DNA of 32,113 nt from Rhodobiaceae bacterium (GCA_024645085.1 JAHEGN010000026.1:1-32113), one strand, 5' to 3'; shown: positions 19,486-29,285, counted from the first letter of the stretch. The notes: generated from the letters alone by a model not told the origin. Made by a program: numbers and translations.

Positions 19486-20466
19486 CTATTCAGCGGCCAG
19501 AATTTGCTCTCCATCAGCCAAGCTGATGATTTCAAATGCTTCAGGTTGCATAAATAGGGCATTGAGCAGCTTATTATGCAGCGCGTGGCCAGACTTATAA
19601 CCACGATAACGGCCAACAACATGCAAGCCGAGAAGATATAAATCGCCGACCGCATCAAGTAGCTTGTGCTGAACAAATTCACTTGGTGAGCGCAGGCCTT
19701 CTTCGTTCATGACTTTGTCGCCGTCAATCACAATCGCATTGTCCATGGAACCGCCAAGCGCCAGACCAGCGCTGTGCATAGCTTCGACTTGCGCCAACAT
19801 GCAAAATGTCCGCGCACTTGCGACTTTGTCGTCAAAGCGCCCGTCATCCATTTTCATTTCATAAGCCTGACGACCAATGGCGCCGCTTTCAAAATCAATC
19901 TCAGCTTCAAAAACACATTCTGTGTCAGGCACAAGCTCGCAATAGCTGTCGCTGTTTTCAACTCGAATGGCTTGTTTAATACGAACAACGCGGCGTGACA
20001 CTGGCAGTTCACACACACCGGCGCGCTCAATCAACTCAATAAACGGCTGGGCGCTGCCATCCATAATCGGCACTTCTGGGCCGTCGATTTCAATAATCGC
20101 ATTATCGACCCGCAAGCCTGCCAAAGCGGCCAGCAAATGCTCGACTGTGCCAACTACGTGACCGAATTTATTGCCAATTTTGGAGGATAAGGTGACGTCG
20201 CAAACACTACCACAAACAGCGGGTATATAGGCTTCAACAGCCGGCTCAACATCTGTGCGGATAAACACAATACCGGTATCAGCAGGTGCCGGACGTAGGG
20301 TAAGGGTAACTTCAGAACCAGAGTGCAGGCCGATACCGGCGCAGCTCACAGATGCTTTGACCGTTGTTTGCCACACGCCCATCTTAATCGCCGACGCAAA
20401 ATCTGCGTGGCTTGCCGTGGCAAAGCGCTCATGAATTTGCGCGAGGCTGGCTGGAGGTGGTGACAT
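19486..20466 (-). CDS. lpxC: UDP-3-O-acyl-N-acetylglucosamine deacetylase
   Basis: Zinc deacetylase catalysing the committed step of lipid A synthesis. In the 326-residue reading, zinc ligands are H110 (GTVEHLLAALAGL, with catalytic E109), H267 and D271 (QHKLLDAVGDLYLLG); the active-site histidine is H294 in KSGHALHNKLLNAL. The typical family start (QTTVKASVSCAGIGLHSG) begins only at residue 33. An ATG at 20382 (residue 29) would therefore give a more typical protein of 298 residues; neither start has a good ribosome binding site. It follows ftsZ, as in many proteobacteria, but is separated from it by a terminator and a possible promoter of its own. Its presence shows the organism makes lipid A. 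Confidence 0.97.
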   Translation of the reverse strand: MSPPPASLAQIHERFATASHADFASAIKMGVWQTTVKASVSCAGIGLHSGSEVTLTLRPAPADTGIVFIRTDVEPAVEAYIPAVCGSVCDVTLSSKIGNKFGHVVGTVEHLLAALAGLRVDNAIIEIDGPEVPIMDGSAQPFIELIERAGVCELPVSRRVVRIKQAIRVENSDSYCELVPDTECVFEAEIDFESGAIGRQAYEMKMDDGRFDDKVASARTFCMLAQVEAMHSAGLALGGSMDNAIVIDGDKVMNEEGLRSPSEFVQHKLLDAVGDLYLLGLHVVGRYRGYKSGHALHNKLLNALFMQPEAFEIISLADGEQILAAE

Positions 20467-20492
20467 AGGCCGTGACTACTTTCATCTGTTTT

Positions 20493-20513
20493 GGGCTCAA
20501 ATCATTTGACCCC
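20493..20513 (-). promoter_or_regulatory. Near-perfect dyad in the lpxC leader
   Basis: Arms GGGCTCAAAT (20493-20502) and ATTTGACCCC (20504-20513) flank a single C and are reverse complements except for one position. The inner 13 bases are a perfect dyad: TCAAAT, C, ATTTGA. It lies between the candidate lpxC promoter and the lpxC start, at about +8 to +28 of the predicted transcript. That position fits a repressor operator or an RNA hairpin; there is no T-tract in the lpxC direction. Confidence 0.55.
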
Positions 20514-20526
20514 TTTTGGTAGTCTC

Positions 20527-20555
20527 GTTTTAGCCAAGCTGGCCGCATAGCTCAA
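20527..20555 (-). promoter_or_regulatory. Candidate promoter for lpxC
   Basis: Reading the minus strand, TTGAGC (20555-20550), a 17-base spacer and TAAAAC (20532-20527) resemble -35 and -10 boxes, each matching at four of six positions. It lies just after the ftsZ terminator, where a new promoter would be needed. Confidence 0.37.
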
Positions 20556-20589
20556 ATAACAGTTTATTGCCCTTTGTTACGAAATGGTA

Positions 20590-20633
20590 ACAAAGAAAAA
20601 CGCCCGGCGTCTTGCTGCCAAGACCCGGGCGTT
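20590..20633 (-). terminator. Intrinsic terminator after ftsZ
   Basis: On the minus strand, AACGCCCGG-GTCTTG pairs with CAAGAC and CCGGGCGTT across a four-base loop, with a single bulged base, giving about 15 base pairs. The run TTTTTCTTTG follows (20600 downward). It starts about 47 bases after the ftsZ stop codon. The stem is the strongest in the window. Confidence 0.88.
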
Positions 20634-20680
20634 ATCTTTGCAATCCCCCAGAAAACCTCAGTTAACTGGGGTTTATCGCC

Positions 20681-22489
20681 TTACCGGCGCAAGAAGGCCG
20701 GAATATCAAGCTGGTCGGCATCGAAAGATGATGATGACATGCTGCTTGCCGTTGTTTGCATCGTCGACTGCATCGCAGGCGCCGACGCGCTGGCTGACAC
20801 AGAAGAGGTGCTGACAGCCGCCGGAGCTGGTGCGCTGACGATTGGCTGGCTAGCCATTTCTGGTTTCGGCGCCTCTTGTTTCGGTGCATCAGGTGCTTGC
20901 ATTTTTGGCGCCTCTTCAACGACCTCCTCAACCTCAGCGGTTTTAGTGGCTTTCACTTCGGCGGTTTCTCTCACCTCAATTTCGGCCACTAAATCGTTCT
21001 CGCCTGCGGCTGTCGCGACTTCCTTCGGCTTGATAATTGGCGCCGTTACTGGCGCTGGACCATCAAGATCAGCGGCAAAACCGGCTGGCGCGGCTTCTTG
21101 AACCGGCGCCACAGGGGCTTTTACCGCTTCCGCCACTTCAGCTTGCTGCAGCTCTGCTTCGGCTTGCTGGAAAGCACTCGACATCATATCCGCACTGGGC
21201 GCCTCCGAAGCTTCCGCCGCATCGACCAGAGCACTGGTGGTGTCGGTCGGTGGTTTTTTCTTGCCGCCAAACACGCGCTCAATGAAAGAACGTGACTGTT
21301 TGGGAATTTCCTGCTTTGGCGCAACCGCTGGTTTGGTTGTCAAAAAGCTTGGCAATTCAGTGGCTGGCGCAGACATTGGCTCGGCTTCAGCAACCGGCGC
21401 TTCTGGCATACTCATGCCATCTGCAAGCTCCGGTTCGGCTTGTGCTTCTGGAGCTTGTGTTTGGGCTGGTGTCATAGCAATAACGCCAGCTGATGCCACC
21501 ATATTGACCGGACGCAATTTTGCTTCACTCTCAATACCGGTTGCCACTACGGAAACACGAATGGTTCCTTTCAGTGAGGCATCGAAGGTTGAGCCAATGA
21601 TGATATTGGCATCGGCAGCCACTTCGTCTTTGATCCGCGTTGCCGCTTCATCCAATTCATAAAGCGTCATGTCATCGCCACCTGAGATGTTAATCAACAC
21701 GCCATTGGCGCCCTGCATCGACACATCATCCAGCAATGGATTAGCAATGGCAGCTTCCGCTGCCTCAATAGCGCGATTGTCACCAGTGGCTTCACCGGTG
21801 CCCATCATCGCCTTGCCCATTTCATTCATGACCGTGCGCACATCGGCAAAATCAAGATTGATAAGGCCCGGCTTAATCATCAAATCGGTAATCCCCGACA
21901 CGCCTGAATGCAAAACCTCGTCAGCCATGGCGAAAGCCTCGGCAAAAGTTGTTTGCGCATTGGCAATGCGGAACAGATTTTGATTTGGAATGATGATCAG
22001 CGTATCAACTTCTTGCGCCAATTCTTCAATACCGGCAATTGCCGAACGCATCCGTCGCCCGCCTTCGAAATCGAACGGCTTGGTGACCACACCGACGGTC
22101 AAAATACCCTGCTCGCGAGCCGCGCGAGCGATAATTGGCGCTGCACCGGTACCAGTACCGCCACCCATGCCTGCGGTGATAAAGGCCATATGCGAGCCTT
22201 GCAAAGTCTCGGTAATTTCGGCCAAGGTCTCTTCAGCTGCTTGCCGACCAACCTCAGGGTCTGAGCCAGCGCCCAAGCCTTCGGTTAGCTTGCCGCCAAT
22301 TTGAATGCGGCGGTCAGCACTTGAGGCTGACAAGGCTTGCGCATCGGTATTGGCGACAACAAAGTCGACGCCTTCAAGGCCGGCTGCGACCATATTATTG
22401 ACTGCATTGCCGCCGGCGCCGCCGACGCCGAAAACAACAATACGGGGTTTCAACTCACGTTTTGGTGGAACTGTTAATTGGATGCTCAT
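20681..22489 (-). CDS. ftsZ: Cell division protein FtsZ
   Basis: Tubulin-like GTPase forming the Z-ring at mid-cell. The GTPase core (about 15-325) has [13 protein letters not shown] (21-33), the tubulin signature GGGTGTG (109-115) and the T7 loop [10 protein letters not shown] (208-217). A very long Ala/Pro/Glu-rich linker (about 330-590) leads to the C-terminal peptide [13 protein letters not shown], which binds FtsA and other partners. At 602 residues it is far longer than E. coli FtsZ (383), but such long linkers are known in alphaproteobacteria. A small basic island ([15 protein letters not shown], about 400-414) interrupts the acidic linker. The ATG has an excellent GGAGAGG at 22493-22499. 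It follows ftsA after a 166-base leader and ends at a strong terminator. Confidence 0.98.
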   Translation of the reverse strand: MSIQLTVPPKRELKPRIVVFGVGGAGGNAVNNMVAAGLEGVDFVVANTDAQALSASSADRRIQIGGKLTEGLGAGSDPEVGRQAAEETLAEITETLQGSHMAFITAGMGGGTGTGAAPIIARAAREQGILTVGVVTKPFDFEGGRRMRSAIAGIEELAQEVDTLIIIPNQNLFRIANAQTTFAEAFAMADEVLHSGVSGITDLMIKPGLINLDFADVRTVMNEMGKAMMGTGEATGDNRAIEAAEAAIANPLLDDVSMQGANGVLINISGGDDMTLYELDEAATRIKDEVAADANIIIGSTFDASLKGTIRVSVVATGIESEAKLRPVNMVASAGVIAMTPAQTQAPEAQAEPELADGMSMPEAPVAEAEPMSAPATELPSFLTTKPAVAPKQEIPKQSRSFIERVFGGKKKPPTDTTSALVDAAEASEAPSADMMSSAFQQAEAELQQAEVAEAVKAPVAPVQEAAPAGFAADLDGPAPVTAPIIKPKEVATAAGENDLVAEIEVRETAEVKATKTAEVEEVVEEAPKMQAPDAPKQEAPKPEMASQPIVSAPAPAAVSTSSVSASASAPAMQSTMQTTASSMSSSSFDADQLDIPAFLRR

Positions 22490-22505
22490 GATCCTCTCCT
22501 TTTCT

Positions 22506-22526
22506 ACTCGCCTGATTTGGGCGAGT
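22506..22526 (-). promoter_or_regulatory. Leader hairpin directly upstream of the ftsZ ribosome binding site
   Basis: ACTCGCC (22506-22512) and GGCGAGT (22520-22526) form a perfect 7-bp stem with a 7-base loop. It ends six bases before the GGAGAGG Shine-Dalgarno. The rest of the 166-base ftsA-ftsZ gap contains a GATTC (GANTC) site at 22578-22582 and no promoter I can defend. Confidence 0.5.
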
Positions 22527-22655
22527 TTTGCGTTGCACGAAGAACCATCGGATTGACGCCCAATTTACCAATCCGTTGATTCTGCGACGGGCCGTATTGC
22601 GCCGCCATTTTCAATTTTTTCCCATCCCGACAAAAATTCATCTTGGTCTCCATTG

Positions 22656-23930
22656 TCAAAAATTCCGCTTCAACCAAGCCTGCATCCAGCCAATCAGGCC
22701 GCGTCCGCTTTGCTCGGATAAAATTGCGTCTGCATGGCGCTTGCCGGCATAGCTCAGCAAGCCGGCACAGGCTGAAAACGCTGGATTCGCCGCCGCTTCC
22801 GGTAGGCCGGTAATGCGCATTGGCGTGCCAATACGCGGTTGTTTCTCAAACATCGTCTGGGCCAATTCACGTGCCCCAGAAAGTTGCGCGCCACCGCCAG
22901 TTAACACCACACGCGAGCCACCAAATTTGCCATAGCCGGAAGCCAGAATACGCTCTTGGATAAGCTCGAAAGTCTCCTCCAAACGCGGCCGAATAATATT
23001 GGTCAATTGACTGCGCGGCAGGGTTTGATAGTCACCGCCAAGCACCGGCACTTCAAATTGTTCGCGGTCGCCGTCAGGGCTGGCCAAGGCGCTGCCATAG
23101 AGGGTTTTAATGCGCTCAGCGACATTCAGCGGCACATTCAGACCACGGGCAATATCATTGGTAATGTGGTGACCGCCGACCGGCACCACGCTGGTAAACA
23201 TCGGGGAACCGCCATAAAACACGCTGACACTGCTGGTGCCGCCGCCCAAATCAATATGCGTGGCGCCCAAATCGCTCTCATCTTGCATTAACGTCGACAG
23301 CGCAGAGGCATAGGGAGTAGCGACCAGTTTTTCGCATTCCAAATGGCATTTTTCTATGCACGCCAGCAAATTGCGTATCGGCCCCACGGGCGCGGTAATC
23401 AAATGCATATTGACCCGCAGCACATCGCCATGCATGCCGACCGGATTAGACACGCCCATACTGTCATCGACACTGAAGCTGTTAGGAATGGCGTGCAAAA
23501 TCGCTTGATCTTCATATGTGTGTTCGTCATGGGCTTGCCGCAGGCTCATGGAAATATGCTCGGGGGTTACAATTTGGCCGTTCAATGGCACTTCCGAAGC
23601 GCACATGAAACTGTTCAGGCGATTGGCCGAAATGCCGATAATCACACGCCGCACCTCAATGCCAGCCATGCGCTCAGCAGCATCGACTGCGGCACGGATA
23701 CTGTCTTCAGCAGCGCGCATATCAACCACTTGTCCGGCATTAATACCGGCTGACACCTGATGACCAAATCCGGTGATGCGGATCAAGCCATTGGCGCTTT
23801 CATCGTCAATATTTTCGGCAATCAAACAGGCGATTTTCGAGCTGCCGACATCAAGCGCGGCGATTGTGCCACGGCGCGCGGCGCTGTTGCCACGGCGTTC
23901 AAACTGCTTTTGTTTGACAGCGCGATTCAT
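22656..23930 (-). CDS. ftsA: Cell division protein FtsA
   Basis: Actin-like ATPase that anchors FtsZ to the membrane and helps recruit later divisome proteins. The 424 residues include a basic N-terminal tail, phosphate-1 motif IAALDVGSSKIACLIAE (about 23-39), the FtsA-specific 1C subdomain (about 100-180), phosphate-2 motif HIDLGGGTSSVSVF (225-238) and adenosine motif VVLTGGGAQLSG. At the end is the amphipathic membrane-targeting helix GLIGWMQAWLKRNF (411-424). Its ATG overlaps the ftsQ stop as ATGA, so the two are coupled. ftsZ follows after a 166-base leader. Confidence 0.97.
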   Translation of the reverse strand: MNRAVKQKQFERRGNSAARRGTIAALDVGSSKIACLIAENIDDESANGLIRITGFGHQVSAGINAGQVVDMRAAEDSIRAAVDAAERMAGIEVRRVIIGISANRLNSFMCASEVPLNGQIVTPEHISMSLRQAHDEHTYEDQAILHAIPNSFSVDDSMGVSNPVGMHGDVLRVNMHLITAPVGPIRNLLACIEKCHLECEKLVATPYASALSTLMQDESDLGATHIDLGGGTSSVSVFYGGSPMFTSVVPVGGHHITNDIARGLNVPLNVAERIKTLYGSALASPDGDREQFEVPVLGGDYQTLPRSQLTNIIRPRLEETFELIQERILASGYGKFGGSRVVLTGGGAQLSGARELAQTMFEKQPRIGTPMRITGLPEAAANPAFSACAGLLSYAGKRHADAILSEQSGRGLIGWMQAWLKRNF

Positions 23931-24823
23931 GACGCCTCCACCGTTTTGCGGCCATCAGCTTGGCTAGAACGCTGCGCTTCTGGGCGCAATAAAATGCGGT
24001 CTGGCAGGCGCAGATCAATGGCCTGATTTTCAATCGCTAAAATGCGGCGGTCGCGTTCCAATTCCATCAAACGGTCCAGCGCAGTGGCAATATCGCCATC
24101 GGGCAAATGCACGGCTCCGCCATGGTCAAGCTGCAAAGTCCAGCGACGCTGACCGACCCACTCGGCCGCAACCAGACGATTGCGGATCACCGGATAGGCT
24201 TGCAATGTAAGCATTAAATCAGCTGCCCGTGCTCGCGATCCTTCACCTGAAAAAGTCGGCAAATGCGAAAATTTCAGCAAATGATTGCCGGTGATTTTGG
24301 CGCCCGTGTCATCAATCAACATCAGCGACGACTTGTCTTTATAAAGTGCGAAAGGCTCGCGTTCGCGAATTGAAATATGCAAAATATTCGGCAAGCGACG
24401 AGTGACGACGGTTTCGCCAACCCATGGCAATTGTTGAACGCGGGCGTGCACATCATCGAGGTCAATGGCGAAAATCGGGGTCTCCAACTGTAGCTGAACA
24501 GCTCTCACCAAATCGGCTTTTTGCGTACGCACCCGACCTTCAACCGTAATGTCATCCAGTCGAAACCCAGCCTCGCCCGATAGGCGATAGGCTTGTGCCT
24601 GCACATAATCAGCAGCTGGCTGCAAAGGTGCGAAACGGAATAAGGCTGTCACCATTAAGGCTATAAGCAAGGCTACCGATGCCAGCCGCACGCGGCGGGT
24701 TGACCACATTAAACGCAGCACAATCGCCAGCAGGTTCAACGGTGTCGCCAAAATTGACAGAGCCATATCAGCCAAACGGCGGCGCCAAGTGGCTTTTGCG
24801 GCTTGTTTGGTTACCTTTGGCAT
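23927..24823 (-). CDS. ftsQ: Cell division protein FtsQ
   Basis: Bitopic divisome protein linking early and late division proteins. The start chosen is ATG at 24823 (298 aa), with GGAGG (24831-24835) seven bases upstream; a GTG 21 bases earlier is in frame but would overlap that ribosome binding site. A long basic cytoplasmic segment with an apolar stretch (about 20-38) precedes the main membrane helix (about 47-63, VRLASVALLIALMVTAL). The POTRA domain begins near FRLDDITVEGR and contains LPWVGETVVTRRLPNILHISIREREPFAL, followed by the FtsQ beta domain. It overlaps the end of ddl by 13 bases and ftsA by four. Sequence conservation is low for this family, but context and POTRA fit well. Confidence 0.95.
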   Translation of the reverse strand: MPKVTKQAAKATWRRRLADMALSILATPLNLLAIVLRLMWSTRRVRLASVALLIALMVTALFRFAPLQPAADYVQAQAYRLSGEAGFRLDDITVEGRVRTQKADLVRAVQLQLETPIFAIDLDDVHARVQQLPWVGETVVTRRLPNILHISIREREPFALYKDKSSLMLIDDTGAKITGNHLLKFSHLPTFSGEGSRARAADLMLTLQAYPVIRNRLVAAEWVGQRRWTLQLDHGGAVHLPDGDIATALDRLMELERDRRILAIENQAIDLRLPDRILLRPEAQRSSQADGRKTVEAS

Positions 24824-25734
24824 GATGCATCCTCCAATATCCACGCCACCAGTTCCGTAAACGACATACCGCGTGCGGCAGCCATTTCTGGCACCAGCGA
24901 CACCGGCGTCATGCCCGGTTGCGTGTTGATTTCTAATAAAATTAATTGCTCGGTCTCTGGGTCATAACGAAAGTCAGCCCGCGATACACCGCGACAGCCC
25001 AAAGCCATATGCGCCATCAGCGACATGTCTTGAATGCGCGCGCTGAGTTCCGAGCTAATGTCAGCCGGTAAATCATGGCGCGACCCGCCTTCTTCATATT
25101 TGGCGCGATAATCATAAAACCCGTTAGACGGTACGATTTCCATAACATCCATGGCTGTCATTGCCATCACCCCACAGGTCAATTCGCGACCGGCGATATA
25201 GCGTTCGACCATGGCCATGCCATCAAATGACCAACCGGCCTCGGTCAAACTGGCAGGCACGGCTTGGCTGGCTTGAGAGACAATTTCTACGCCAACGCTG
25301 GACCCTTGGTTAACCGGTTTCACCACATAAGGTGGCGCCATTGGGTGGCCATCAACCAGACCTTTTTCAAGCAATAGGCTCTCGGCCACAGGCAAGCCTG
25401 ATTGCGCGAAAATTTGTTTCGACAAATGCTTATCCATGGCCAGCGATGAGGCGCGGACGCCAGAATGCGTATAGGGAATTTGCAACACTTCCAAAAGCCC
25501 CTGCACTTCGCCATCTTCGCCGCCGACACCGTGCAAGGCATTGAAGCAAACATCCGGTTGCAGCGCGCTCAACACATCGTGTAAATCGCGCGCCACATCT
25601 ATTTCACTTACCTGATAACCAAGTTCACGCAGGGCAGCGGCACATTGGGCACCCGACACAAGGCTAACCTCGCGTTCCGGCGACCAACCGCCCATGAGAA
25701 CTGCAACATGCGTATCTTTTGGCCATTTACCCAT
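24811..25734 (-). CDS. ddl: D-alanine--D-alanine ligase
   Basis: ATP-grasp enzyme joining two D-alanines for the peptidoglycan stem peptide. I chose ATG at 25734 (307 aa): GGAGG lies just upstream in the murB coding region and the protein then begins near VAVLMGGWSPEREVSL, as the family does. A start at 25827 would add 31 unrelated residues. Other landmarks are HGVGGEDGEVQGLLEVL, YTHSGVRASSLAMDK, PYVVKPVNQGSSVGVEIV and LLEINTQPGMTPVSLVPEMA with the magnesium-binding Glu and Asn. It overlaps murB by eight bases and ftsQ by 13, the usual dcw order. Confidence 0.97.
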   Translation of the reverse strand: MGKWPKDTHVAVLMGGWSPEREVSLVSGAQCAAALRELGYQVSEIDVARDLHDVLSALQPDVCFNALHGVGGEDGEVQGLLEVLQIPYTHSGVRASSLAMDKHLSKQIFAQSGLPVAESLLLEKGLVDGHPMAPPYVVKPVNQGSSVGVEIVSQASQAVPASLTEAGWSFDGMAMVERYIAGRELTCGVMAMTAMDVMEIVPSNGFYDYRAKYEEGGSRHDLPADISSELSARIQDMSLMAHMALGCRGVSRADFRYDPETEQLILLEINTQPGMTPVSLVPEMAAARGMSFTELVAWILEDASCQR

Positions 25735-26689
25735 GCGCTGCCTCCCCAATACGTTTGATTTCCCATTGCAGCTCAACGCCGCTGGTCTGGTGCACTTTTT
25801 GGCGCACCATATCACCAAGGTTTTCAATGTCAGCGGCCGATGCGGCGCCGTGATTAATCAGGAAATTACAATGCAATTCAGACACTTGAGCGTCACCAAT
25901 ACGGGCACCACGGCAGCCCGCCGCGTCAATTAACTGCCATGATTTTGGCCCGTCAGCACTTGTTCCGGCTGGATTTTTAAAAGTACTGCCGCCGGTGCGT
26001 GATTTGATCGGCTGGGTGGTTTTGCGCTTATCGGAAATCTCCTGCATGGCGGCGCGGATCAGTGTTTCATCGCCCGGCACCGCCTCATAATAAGCAGCGG
26101 TATAAATGATAAAGTCAGCATAGCCATTGTGGCGATAGGACAAGTCAAGCTCAGCGGCGGTCAGTTCAACAACCTCGCCTTGACGGGTCAGTCCCTCGAC
26201 CTTGCGTAAGCAATCAGCGGTTTCGCCGCCATAAGCGCCAGCGTTCATGGCAATCGCCCCACCTATAGCCCCGGGAATACCGCGATAAAACTCCAAGCCG
26301 CTGAGCGACGCATCGGCAGCAGCCCGTGATAGGCGCACATCCAAAGCCGCCGCACCGGCTTTTAACTGCCGGTCAGCAATTTGTTCGACGGCGCCAAAGG
26401 CAGCGCCAAGACGAAGCACAACGCCGCGCACACCGCCATCGCGGATTAATGTATTGGAACCAGCCCCGAGAATGTGCAGCGGAATATCGGCCGGAAGATG
26501 CGCCAGAAAATGTGCCAAATCGTCAACGTCGGCTGGTAGATAAACAACGTCTGCCGGCCCGCCAACGCGGAACCAGCACAAATCGGCCATGGCGAATTGA
26601 TGGTGATAGCTGCCGCGCACCTCGGGCAGCGCCTCCACCCATTGCGGGGCCGCTCCATGTTGGACTGACTGGCTCATTGGCGTGCTCAT
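25727..26689 (-). CDS. murB: UDP-N-acetylmuramate dehydrogenase
   Basis: FAD enzyme that reduces UDP-GlcNAc-enolpyruvate to UDP-MurNAc with NADPH. The 320 residues include the FAD-binding [21 protein letters not shown] (74-94), [20 protein letters not shown] (135-154) and the catalytic serine S235 in [10 protein letters not shown]. The C-terminal [23 protein letters not shown] leads to the closing WEIKRIG. The shortness and YRGIPG pattern suggest the type II MurB lacking the E. coli loop. The ATG overlaps the murC stop as ATGA. The first 20 residues are poorly conserved, so a slightly later start is possible. Confidence 0.97.
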   Translation of the reverse strand: MSTPMSQSVQHGAAPQWVEALPEVRGSYHHQFAMADLCWFRVGGPADVVYLPADVDDLAHFLAHLPADIPLHILGAGSNTLIRDGGVRGVVLRLGAAFGAVEQIADRQLKAGAAALDVRLSRAAADASLSGLEFYRGIPGAIGGAIAMNAGAYGGETADCLRKVEGLTRQGEVVELTAAELDLSYRHNGYADFIIYTAAYYEAVPGDETLIRAAMQEISDKRKTTQPIKSRTGGSTFKNPAGTSADGPKSWQLIDAAGCRGARIGDAQVSELHCNFLINHGAASAADIENLGDMVRQKVHQTSGVELQWEIKRIGEAAHG

Positions 26690-28113
26690 GATATCACCGC
26701 CTCAATCTGCTCAGGCAAGGCATAGGCAATCTGCGAAACACTGCCAGCACCCATGCAAATGATCACATCTCCTTCGGCCATTTCTTCAGCCAATGCAGCC
26801 GCCAAGGCTTCCGGCGCGTCAATATGGATAGCGCGGCGGTGGCCATGCGCTTGCAGACCAGCGACCAACGTCGCGGCATTGATATTCTCAATCGGCTTCT
26901 CGCCAGCCTCATAAACCGGCAGCACCATCACCGTATCGGCGCCATTCATGCAGCTACAAAAATCAGCGAATAAATCGCGCAAACGCGTATAGCGATGCGG
27001 CTGCATGACGGCGATAACACGGCCCCTAGCAACCGCCCGCGCGCTCTCCAAGACAGCAGCAATCTCAACCGGGTGATGGGCATAATCATCGACAATGGTC
27101 ACCCCTTTGACCTCGCCGACTTGGCTGAAGCGGCGTTTGACGCCGGCAAAACTGGCCAAAGCGGATTTGATTTGCCCGTCGCTGGCGTTAACTTCAATGC
27201 CCGCAGCAATCGCCGCCAGCGCATTTTGTAAATTATGCCGACCGGCCATTGGCAAGGTCACATCAGCAATCGTGCGGCTGGCCCCATCTTGGCGGTCACG
27301 GATAATGACGTCAAAAATTTGTGACATGCCGTGCTCACGAATATTGGTGGCGCGCAAATCGGCCTGTTCGTTCAAACCATATGTGGTCAAGCGCCGATCG
27401 GTGATGCGGCCAACCAAAGTCTGCACTTCCGGATGGTCAAGGCAAACAATGCCCAACCCATAGAAAGGAATATTTTGAATATAGCGCTCAAAGGCGGCGC
27501 GTAGACCGTCGAAATCGCCATAATGGTCGAGATGCTCGGGGTCAATATTGGTGATAATGCCAATCGTCGACGGCAGCCTGACAAATGTGCCGTCGCTTTC
27601 ATCGGCTTCCACCACCATCCATGTGCCCTGCCCGAGGCGGGCATTGGTGCCATAGGCGTTAATAATGCCGCCATTGATAACTGTTGGATCAAGATTGGCG
27701 GCGTCCAAAATGGCCGCGGTCAATGAGGTGGTGGTGGTTTTGCCATGCGTGCCGGCAATGGTGATGCACGGTTTCAACCGCATCAGCTCGGCCAACATTT
27801 CAGCCCGACGAACCACCGGAATATGCGCCGCACGAGCTGCTTTCACTTCCGGATTATCATTGGTCACGGCAGATGAGATGGTCACCACGCCGGCGCCGTC
27901 AACATGCGAAGCGTCATGGCCGGTGTGCACATTTATGCCCATTGCCCGCAAACGCTGCGTATTGGCATTGTCGCCCATATCGCTGCCTTGCACCTCATAG
28001 CCCATAACATGCATGACTTCGGCAATACCGCTCATGCCAATGCCGCCAATGCCGACAATATGCACACGGCCAAAGGGGCGTAAATTGCTCGCAAGGGTTT
28101 TGACATCACTCAT
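26686..28113 (-). CDS. murC: UDP-N-acetylmuramate--L-alanine ligase
   Basis: Adds L-alanine to UDP-MurNAc, the first amino acid of the stem peptide. I chose the ATG at 28113 (475 aa): it overlaps the murG stop as ATGA, GGAAGGG lies upstream, and the protein then opens near the Rossmann motif [18 protein letters not shown] (about 17-34). A start at 28179 would add 22 unrelated residues. The Mur ligase P-loop [11 protein letters not shown] is at about 120-130, then [25 protein letters not shown] and [11 protein letters not shown], with [11 protein letters not shown] at the end. Motifs distinguish it from Mpl and MurD. Confidence 0.98.
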   Translation of the reverse strand: MSDVKTLASNLRPFGRVHIVGIGGIGMSGIAEVMHVMGYEVQGSDMGDNANTQRLRAMGINVHTGHDASHVDGAGVVTISSAVTNDNPEVKAARAAHIPVVRRAEMLAELMRLKPCITIAGTHGKTTTTSLTAAILDAANLDPTVINGGIINAYGTNARLGQGTWMVVEADESDGTFVRLPSTIGIITNIDPEHLDHYGDFDGLRAAFERYIQNIPFYGLGIVCLDHPEVQTLVGRITDRRLTTYGLNEQADLRATNIREHGMSQIFDVIIRDRQDGASRTIADVTLPMAGRHNLQNALAAIAAGIEVNASDGQIKSALASFAGVKRRFSQVGEVKGVTIVDDYAHHPVEIAAVLESARAVARGRVIAVMQPHRYTRLRDLFADFCSCMNGADTVMVLPVYEAGEKPIENINAATLVAGLQAHGHRRAIHIDAPEALAAALAEEMAEGDVIICMGAGSVSQIAYALPEQIEAVIS

Positions 28114-29285
28114 GAACGTCGCCCTTCCAAAAACGAAGCGGGTTGATCGATTTGAATCGGCAGACGCTGCGCCAAACAATAAGCATAGCGCGCCAAACGC
28201 ACAGTTGCCTCGGGCTCTGCCAAGCGCCGCGCGTTGGTTGACATGGTTTCAAAACACGCTTTGTCGTCGAGCCACTTATTTAAGATGGCAGCGAGACTTT
28301 CGGCGTTAAACTGTTTCTGTAAAATCAACTCAGCCGCGCCCGCTGTTGCTAAATCGCGGGCATTATTGGCTTGGTCTTGATCCAAAGAACCGGGCAAAGG
28401 CACGATGATTGACGGAACCCCAAGGGCGCTGATTTCGCTAATCGTTGAAGCACCACCTCGGCAAATAACCAAATGAGCGTGACGCAGGCGACGTGGCATA
28501 TCATCAAAAAATTCTCTAATTTCCGACGAAACCTTGAGTTCGCCATAACTGTTGAGCACGCCAGCCATATGGTCTTTTGAAACCTGCTGAACCAGCCGCA
28601 AGTTTTCGCGCTTGTCTTCAGGCAAAAGCGCAATCGCCTCAGGCACAACAGTCGAAAAAATACGCGCCCCCTGACTGCCGCCAAACACCAAAAGGTCAAA
28701 GGCCTGCGAGCGCATCGGCGAGCGATAGCTGATTTGGGCGGTCGACAAAACATCTGCTCTTAGTGGGTTTCCGGTTTTACGCATACGCGCCGCCGCCCGG
28801 GCCGGTACGCCAGCCGTATTGGGGAAACTGGTCGCCAGACTGGCGCCCAATTTAACCGCCAATCGATTAGCCCGACCCAAAACCGCATTTTGTTCATGCA
28901 CCAGAACCGGCTTGCGCATCAGCAAACCGGCCATCACTGGCCCGAAAGATGGATAGCCGCCAAAGCCGATAATAATCGCCGGGCGCAAATGCAGCATCAA
29001 CATCAATGAGGAGACAACTGACCAAAGCAGAGTCAGAATTCGCGCTGGCAGCGCAAATAGGCCACCGCCATAAACTGTCGCCGCCGGCACACGATATATT
29101 GGCATGGCAGTAAGATTATTTTGATAAGCCATGCCGCGCTTATCGGTCGCCAGCATCACCTCATGACCTTGGGTTTTCAATTCTTCAGCCAAGGCACTGG
29201 CAGGGAATAAATGCCCGCCGGTGCCTCCGGCCGCTAAAACAATGCGCAGCGGCGATGTCATATTCATATTTATCTGCTGACTCAT
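28110..29285 (-). CDS. murG: UDP-GlcNAc:lipid I N-acetylglucosaminyltransferase MurG
   Basis: Peripheral membrane GT-B glycosyltransferase that converts lipid I to lipid II on the cytoplasmic face. The 391 residues show the first G-loop [13 protein letters not shown] (about 18-30), the membrane-contact and acceptor region [12 protein letters not shown] and [25 protein letters not shown], and the donor-site [20 protein letters not shown] with [14 protein letters not shown]. The ATG at 29285 overlaps the ftsW stop as ATGA; in-frame ATGs at 29267 and 29261 are alternatives. It overlaps murC at the other end. All adjacent genes act in the same pathway. Confidence 0.97.
   Translation of the reverse strand: MSQQINMNMTSPLRIVLAAGGTGGHLFPASALAEELKTQGHEVMLATDKRGMAYQNNLTAMPIYRVPAATVYGGGLFALPARILTLLWSVVSSLMLMLHLRPAIIIGFGGYPSFGPVMAGLLMRKPVLVHEQNAVLGRANRLAVKLGASLATSFPNTAGVPARAAARMRKTGNPLRADVLSTAQISYRSPMRSQAFDLLVFGGSQGARIFSTVVPEAIALLPEDKRENLRLVQQVSKDHMAGVLNSYGELKVSSEIREFFDDMPRRLRHAHLVICRGGASTISEISALGVPSIIVPLPGSLDQDQANNARDLATAGAAELILQKQFNAESLAAILNKWLDDKACFETMSTNARRLAEPEATVRLARYAYCLAQRLPIQIDQPASFLEGRRS

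Noticed and set aside
22506-22530. The ftsZ leader hairpin as a + strand terminator (GGCGAGT followed by TTTG)
   Set aside because: No + strand gene reads into it, the T-run is short, and on the minus strand it is placed as a leader element.
21037-22556. Several + strand frames opposite ftsZ
   Set aside because: They are antisense shadows of a long GC-biased gene with no recognisable domain.
22578-22582. A GANTC site as proof of CcrM control of ftsZ
   Set aside because: GANTC occurs elsewhere in the window inside genes (for example near 85 and 168), so a single copy is expected by chance.
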